Source of the DNA: Omphiscola glabra
Taxonomy: Eukaryota > Mollusca > Gastropoda > Lymnaeidae
DNA length: 64,000 bases
NCBI GenBank assembly: GCA_964017045.1
Contig: OZ024808.1
Span: 26,753,896-26,817,895, forward strand
Direction of reading: 5' to 3'
The notes under the pieces: model-generated
Told to the model about the DNA's origin: nothing
What the model saw: only the letters and a program-made list of their open reading frames with translations
The model's database searches: none
Part shown: one piece after another, positions 58,085-64,000 of the stretch
How the letters are laid out: every line of letters starts with the position of its first letter
How positions within the stretch are numbered: position 1 is the stretch's first letter
Translations under genes and position numbers: made by a program

Positions 58085-59849
58085 ATGGCATCTTTGTCAG
58101 AGGATAACTTTGTTACAAGCACACAAAATACAATAAAACTTGTAGTTGATGGCTGCATGTACCTGAAAGAAAGGCAGCGTGACGATCAAATCTACTGGAA
58201 GTGCGAAAACTTCAAAAAACCTTCGTGCCCATGTCGAATGGTAACTGTTAACAACACTATTATTACCAAACAAAGCAACGAGCACAACCACGCAGCTGAT
58301 AGCTCCAAGGTTGAAGTTAATATAGCTATGAACCAGATTAAAAGAGACGCCATAACCACATGCGACTCTCCGAATTATATTTTATCTAATGCTTCATTGA
58401 ATTTAACCCCTACCACGAAAGGTCAAAGGTCAAAGGTCAACTCCCTTCAGTTGGAGCTATGAAAAGAAACATAAGAAATCATAGAATAAAAGACACTCGG
58501 GGTCCAAAGTCCAACTATTCCTACTCATAGGAGGGACATCAGACGGGGTCCAAAGTCCAACTATTCCTACTCATAGGAGGGACATCAGACGGGGTCCAAA
58601 GTCCAACTATTCCTACTCATAGCAGGGACATCAGACGGGGTCCAAAGTCCAACTATTCCTACTATAGGAGGGACATCAGACGGGGTCCAAAGTCCAACTA
58701 TTCCTACTCATAGGAGGGACATCAGACGGGGTCCAAAGTCCAACTATTCCTACTCATAGGAGGGACATCAGACGGGGTCCAAAGTCCAACTATTCCTACT
58801 ATAGGAGGGACATCAGACGGGGTCCAGCTATTCCTACTCATAGGAGGGACATCAGATTCATTAGTGAATAGATTTCTACTGAGAATGGTGAAGATTTTTA
58901 TTGGTTGATTCTGGGCCGGTAGATGACAGAATTTTGATATTTTCAACCAGGAATAATCTACGTTTACTTTCAAGCTCAAAAAACTGGTATGCAGATGGTA
59001 CTTTCAAAACGGTACCACCTTTATTTGAACAATTGTATACAATACATGGCTTATGTGAACACACTGCTGTTCCATTAGTTTATGCACTTCTCCCAAACAA
59101 AACTGTACAAAGTTATATACAACTTTTAAGAGCTATGAAAGACTTGGAGTCTACTTGTAATCCTCATACTATTCTTATAGACTTTGAGCTGGCAATGGTA
59201 AATGCCATAAATGTTGAGTTCCCTAAAACAATTATTCGAGGATACTTTTTTCACTTCTGCCAGTGTATCTATAGAAATGTGCAAACAAATGGCTTGAAGC
59301 TAAATTAAAACTGTGACCCCGAATTTGCATTAAGGATACGAATGTTATATGCTTTAGCACTTGTGCCTACACAGCATGTGGTAGAGTACTTTGAGTATTT
59401 TGAGTTACTTTGCAACAGAAATATTTTACCCCCTGAAGCTCAAGTAGTTGTTGACTATTTTGAGGCCACATGGATCGGTCGACCTAATCATAGTCACCGT
59501 CGACCACCCCGATTTCCCCTTCATATGTGGAATTGCTTTGATGCTAGTCAGCAAGGTTTGGCAAAAACCAACAATGCTCTTGAAGGTTGGCACAGGGGGT
59601 TTCAGAACCATGTTTGCGCTGACGCCCCCCCCCCCCCCCAACATTCGGACATTTATAAAAGCTATCAAACGTGAACAAAGTTTCAACGAACTTTGTATTG
59701 AACAATACATCAGTGGTCAAGAGCCTCATCCAGGAAGAAAGCAATATAAAGATTCAGCAGAAAGACTTAACTTCATTGTCAATTCTTTTGAACCCAATAT
59801 TCCGGCTGAGGACTATTTACGTGGAATAGCACATACTATTGCCTACTAA
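58085..59849 (+). pseudogene. MULE transposase with FLYWCH finger, multiply broken
   Basis: The start ATG at 58085 leads to a FLYWCH-type zinc finger (GCMYLKERQRDDQIYWKCEN, CPCRMV, HNHAAD). The MULE catalytic region follows from 58901: SGPVDDRILIFSTRNN, WYADGTFKTVPPLFEQLYTI (first Asp), ILIDFELAMVNAI (second Asp), HFCQCIYRNV, and NNALEGWHRGFQ (candidate catalytic Glu). Breaks: a triplicated 7-bp AAAGGTC at 58418-58438, after which the expected reading moves to another frame; a 46-bp array at 58492-58855; a short T-run at 58895-58899; an in-frame TAA at 59306; and a 15-C run at 59625-59639 across which the frame changes. It is an inactive cut-and-paste transposase. No terminal inverted repeats identified. 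Confidence 0.9.
58492..58855. repeat. 46-bp array inside the MULE gene, about 8 copies
   Basis: Units are GGGGTCCAAAGTCCAACTAT, TCCTACTCATAGGAGGGACA, TCAGAC. In one frame a unit reads SPTIPTHRRDIR, which would fit the protein just before FISE at the right edge. The array probably grew from transposase codons, but 46 is not a multiple of 3, so it destroys the frame. Confidence 0.93.
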
Positions 59850-59907
59850 TGTGTGACCTTAAATTAAATGAACCAACAATCACAATAGAACTGTTTTATT
59901 CTTTTTT

Positions 59908-60220
59908 TCTGGCATCCGGCCGTCACAAGGTGACGATGGTATGGAATTCGCAGGACGAAATCCACAAGGCCTGGGATTATTCTTATAGGATTATTAGCTG
60001 GTTCCCAGCAGCAAATCGCCTCTCTCCACGCCGCTGGATGACCCCAAGGGAACATCATGTGGAGGATACAGCTTGGCACCAGTGGCGTCGCAGGAGTTGC
60101 CGGAATGTTTCATTGTACCAATGTTATCCGCCTATCGGGACTCCATCTCCGGGGTTTGAATTCAGAGTTGCCTTCTCTTAGATGAGTTGCCGGCCAAGGT
60201 TAACGAGTCCCATCCATTAT
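59908..60220 (-). mobile_element. Headless copy of the tRNA-derived SINE
   Basis: The minus strand shares GGCAACTCATCTAAGAGAAG, CATTCCGGCAACTCCTGCGA and GCGGCGTGGAGAGAGGCGAT with 45116-45455. It lacks the tRNA head and ends CCGGATGCCAGAAAAAAAG. It has an extra segment near its 3' end relative to the other copy. Confidence 0.8.
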
Positions 60221-61022
60221 ATTTAGGGCTATATACCATATATAACTGCATGAGACTTCATTTTTGGATGTACGTGTAGTCCTTTTAAAAGTTCATAACA
60301 TCTTGTGATGTTTGACAAGACACATTGGTTTCTTTATTTTATAAGTGGGCACTGTTATTATTGCTAAGGAAGGTATAATTAATACATTGTAAATTTGCTT
60401 AATTGATACTTTACCAGGTTGTACCTGACTGTAGTGTTAGATTGAATTGTATATATGTCTTATGTCTTATGTCTTATGTTTTGCAAAATAATTAAAGTTG
60501 GAACTTTCAAATCTCTCACATTGACATACTATCAGTTATGCATTGAACTTAAACAAACACATTGTTTCAGGTTTGTCACAAAGACTGTTTCTTAAATATT
60601 GTAGGAAAAAAAATAACACAATTTTGCTTAACAGTTTGGCAAAAACTAAGACTATAGTTATAATTATAGTGTCCAGTCCATGTCCATACTATTGCATAAA
60701 CTTGACTTATGTAATTTGGCTCTTCTTCTTGAATTTATCAATTAGGCCTTTATTAATTGTAATTTCAAGCTACAAAAAAGTAATTTAATAATATTATAGC
60801 AACTAAGCCTACAATATTTTTAGATTAGCTTTATATGTATATACTACTGGTATAAAGTATAATAAAAAAAGTAGCCAACATTATATTACATCTGAGCTGA
60901 TATTTTTGTAATTATAATAATTTCATTCAAGAACGATTTTAAATTGAGTAAGTAGAACTACGCTAGGGTGTTATTAAACCGGGACTTACTAACTAAAACT
61001 TCTAATACAACTTCTAAGCAAA
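60221..61022. other. Unassigned AT-rich stretch
   Basis: A triple TGTCTTATG repeat occurs near 60455. No gene. Confidence 0.3.
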
Positions 61023-61305
61023 CTGAGTGGAAGGAAGTAGTGAGTCAGGCCTAGGCCCTTCATGGGCTGTAGTGCCACAGGGATGGATGGAAAGTCTGAG
61101 TGGAAGGAAGTAGTGAGTCAGGCCTATGCCCTTCATGGGCTGTAGCGTCACAGTTATGGATGGAAGGTCTAAGTGGAAGGAAGTAGTGAGTCAGGCCTAG
61201 GCCCTGCATGGGCTGTAGTGCCACAGGGATGGATGGAAGTTCTGAGTGGAAGGAAGTAGTGAGTCAGGCCTAGGCCCTGTATGGGCTGTAGCGCCACATG
61301 GAAGG
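61023..61305. repeat. 73-bp tandem repeat, about 4 copies
   Basis: Units start CTGAGTGGAAGGAAGTAGTG at 61023, 61096, 61169 and 61242 and contain CATGGGCTGTAGTGCCACAG. Related to 7213-7415. Confidence 0.95.
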
Positions 61306-61954
61306 ATTGTTAATTTGAAAGAAAATATTAAATTTAAAATTCTAATAGTGTCAGTAATAACCTGAATGAAAACGTGTATTGTGTATAAAGGATTTCTATT
61401 TTAAACACACAGTAAATTAAAGTGTAAACATTTTGTTGTTTTTCGATCAATAGATTGCCTTGTTATAATATATTATATTACATTTTATTTTCAAGATTGA
61501 AAAAATATCTATGATTAAAATAGAGTCATTTTGATTTTGTTAATATTATGACTGTGGTTAAACATTGATGTGTATCATGAACATTGAATATTTCAAAGGA
61601 CTTATCATAAGAGTAATGATGATTCTTCATACTTTTTACATTCATCATCACATTATAGGATTACAAATATTATACATATTGCATATTGATATGGATGTGA
61701 ATTGTCATAGCATACTACATTTGCTCTATATAAACTTTCTCTAAAATTTTGTTGCACGATTTTTTGTGTGTATGGGTATGACAATGAGGGAGATTAAAGC
61801 CCATTTTGATTATAGATTTATTAGAATAGCTGCTGCAAAATTTAAAATAAATGGCGCCTAAGTCAGGATACTGTCCAATTACCTCAAAGCTCCCACGCCC
61901 CCCATTTAAACACCCCTCTCCACAAAACTTCAAACCCACTCCGTCCATCCTGAA
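61306..61954. other. Unassigned AT-rich stretch
   Basis: Nothing recognised. Confidence 0.3.
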
Positions 61955-62343
61955 CAAAGCCCGTCCTTTGTTGACTCAACCAATACCACTTTAACCTCAG
62001 TTCATTCTACAACAACTCTCAAAGCCCGTCCTTTGTTGACTCAACCAATACCACCTCAACATCAGTTCATTCTACAACAACTCTCAAAGCCCGTCCTTTG
62101 TTGACTCAACCAATACCACCTCAACATCAGTTCATTCTACAATAACTCTCAAAGCCCGTCCTTTGTTGACTTAACCAATACCACTTTAACCTCAGTTCAT
62201 TCTACAACAACTCTCAAAGCCCGTCCTTTGTTGACTCAACCAATACCACCTCAACATCAGTTCATTCTACAACAACTCTCAAAGCCCGTCCTTTGTTGAC
62301 TCAACCAATACCACATCAACCTCAGTTCATTCTACAACAGCTC
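61955..62343. repeat. 65-bp tandem repeat, about 6 copies
   Basis: Units start CAAAGCCCGTCCTTTGTTGA and contain CATCAGTTCATTCTACAACA. Confidence 0.96.
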
Positions 62344-62651
62344 TCTCGATATCCATTTTTTGGGGAGGATATTTTAGCAAGACACGTTGAGGCAACACGT
62401 TTGGGAGACAAGTTAGGTAGACAATTTGGGGAGACAATTTGGGGAGACATATTTTGATTTCCCGGGAGACATTGCTAAATATAAAAATCAAGATGCCCTC
62501 AAGAATGCAAGAAAATGTCAGCATAAAATTTTTTTTTATTAAATTCGTTCAACTCGCGAATGCATTGGAAGCATCCGCCATGTTGATTATCAAAGGTGTC
62601 TGGTAGCAGCTGGTGCTATGAACGTTTTCAAACTGTTTAATCTTGTTTTAT

Positions 62652-62905
62652 TGGTATATCAATGGCAGTGTAAGATTTGGAGATTGTCTGAATAGTTTGC
62701 TTTAAAGGTATATCAATGGCAGTGTAAGATTTGGACATTGTCTGAATAGTTTGCTTTAAAGGTATATCAATGCAGTGTAAGATTTGGACATTGTCTGAAT
62801 AATTTGCTTTAAAGGTATATCAATGACAGTTTAAGATTTGGACATTGTCTGAATAATTTGCTTTAAAGGTATATCAATGGCAGTTTAAGATTTGGACATA
62901 TAATG
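62652..62905. repeat. 54-bp tandem repeat, about 5 copies
   Basis: Units are GGTATATCAATGGCAGTGTA, AGATTTGGACATTGTCTGAA, TAGTTTGCTTTAAA. Confidence 0.95.
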
Positions 62906-63210
62906 AATATCTTGTTTGAATGGTGGCCTATGCGATCCTATTTGGATATGGGATAACCTCGGGATCGGAATTTTAAAGGGATCCCTTCGGAATCCTGATC
63001 TAGAACACGTACTGGGAGATATGATCTCAACAAGGAAGGAATCCACTGGGGATCGGGATGGAACGGGAAATGGGACCCCCTTGGAATCTTTTTTTTTAGA
63101 AGTGTTTTAAGACATTTTTGGAGGAGAATAATATAAAATCGTTATATTTTGTCTCAGCCATTTGTTCTCTACAGGCCTCTTAATTTCGATGTTAGCTAAA
63201 CAATTATGTG
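62906..63210. other. Unassigned
   Basis: The plus strand at 62930-63090 has several GGGATC words (CTCGGGATCGGAATT, GGGATCGGGATGG), a degraded repeat. No gene. Confidence 0.35.
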
Positions 63211-63284
63211 AAGTTGATTTTTTTTCGAATGCAACATTGGCCAAGCTGGGTATATGGCTAGTTGCATTCGAAAAAAAACAACTT
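63211..63284. repeat. Near-perfect inverted repeat (hairpin)
   Basis: The arms AAGTTGATTTTTTTTCGAATGCAAC (first 20: AAGTTGATTTTTTTTCGAAT) and GTTGCATTCGAAAAAAAACAACTT pair over about 24 bp around a 25-bp loop. TTGGCC and GGCTA in the loop extend the stem. It may be a small foldback element or a hairpin RNA precursor. Confidence 0.75.
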
Positions 63285-63439
63285 TTACATATATATTATA
63301 TATAAATATTTATAAACACTTAATTTAATTAATTTCATATAATTTGGATTCGCTGTGTACTGATGTCTCTGAAACCTTCAGATGAGGTACAATAATTTCT
63401 TTCCAGTGACCTCATTGGATCTGAAATATACCTTTTTAA

Positions 63440-64000
63440 TAATAACACTGGGAGAATGATTAACAGTGGGCCAATGTGGAAGGAAGATTAACAGTTGACC
63501 AATATGGGAGGAAGATTAACAGTGGCCAACTATTGGAGGAAGATTAACAGTGGGTCAATATGGGAGAAAGATTAACAGTTTGAAAATGTGGGAGGAAGAT
63601 TAACAGTGGGGTAAGTGGGAGGAATATTAAGTGGGAGGAATATTAACAGTTGGCCAAACTGGGAGGAAGATTAACAGTGGGCCTATGTGGGAGGAAGATT
63701 AACAGTGGGCCTATGTGGGCGGAAGATTAATAGTGGGCCAATATGGGAGTTAAAATTAAAAGTAGGCCAATATGGGAGTTAAGATTAAAAGAAAGACAAT
63801 ATGGTAGTAAGTTGAACAGTAGGCCATTTTGAGTAGTAACTTAACAGTAGGTCAACATGGGAAGTAACTTAACAAAAAGACAATATTGTAGGTATTTTAA
63901 CAGTAGGCCATTTTGGGAAGTAACTTAACAGTAGATCAACATGGGAGGTATGATTAATAGTAGGCGGATGTGGAATGTAAGATTAATAGTAGGCCAATAT
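63440..64000. repeat. About 28-bp degenerate minisatellite, to the window edge
   Basis: Units are like GGGAGGAAGATTAACAGTGG plus GCCAATAT. They decay to the right into TAACTTAACAGTAGG forms and continue past the window. Confidence 0.93.

Noticed and set aside
59849..60181. 110-codon frame after the MULE as its C-terminus
   Set aside because: Most of it lies in the antisense of the SINE at 59908-60220.

Overview
The window looks like repeat-dominated nuclear DNA of an animal. No rRNA, tRNA or intact long host gene is visible. GT-AG exons, eukaryotic transposons (Helitron, MULE, hAT, several LINE groups, a tRNA-derived SINE), a U2 snRNA-like copy and dozens of minisatellites all exclude a prokaryote or virus. 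A lophotrochozoan, probably a gastropod mollusc, is my best guess. The main pointer is the pair of SPIN-like hAT elements, a family I recall from tetrapods, a triatomine bug and a pond snail. Species cannot be set from the sequence alone.

Layout. 1-8 kb: minisatellites, a hAT MITE (675-825) and minus-strand exons that look like a cysteine-rich secreted family (5718-5860, 7036-7159). 8.17-11.57 kb: a 69-bp satellite with an eight-unit higher-order pattern. 12-13.5 kb: a LINE with an RNase H domain. 15.9-16.1 kb: a U2-like RNA copy. 17-20.8 kb: a decayed Helitron that carries an in-frame 33-copy 18-bp expansion and is split by a GC-rich element with a perfect 13-bp target-site duplication. 20.8-26.9 kb: minisatellites, a LINE 3' end and a 68-bp satellite. 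27.8-28.9 kb: LINE 3' ends. 29.7-32.2 kb: more arrays and a single-unit relative of the 69-bp satellite locus.

32.4-36.6 kb and 41.9-53.2 kb are two direct copies of an old segmental duplication. Each carries the first two exons of a small secreted cysteine-containing protein (signal peptide plus C-x4-C-x8/9-C-x18/19-C), with matching splice sites and phases. The second copy was enlarged by transposons (SINE, LINE, SPIN, GC-rich element) and by array growth. Between them lie a 46-bp array and a SPIN-like element with a perfect 8-bp duplication.

53-64 kb: a GC-rich element, a 1.46-kb hAT element inserted in a tandem array (8-bp duplication), a broken MULE transposase with a FLYWCH finger, a SINE fragment, and more arrays.

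The common theme is minisatellite birth from single-copy sequence. At least two arrays interrupt transposon coding sequence. In the Helitron the repeat unit is clearly six codons of the host gene; in the MULE this is only likely. The 69-bp array has a single-unit relative elsewhere in the window. Tandem-array lengths depend on assembly quality.
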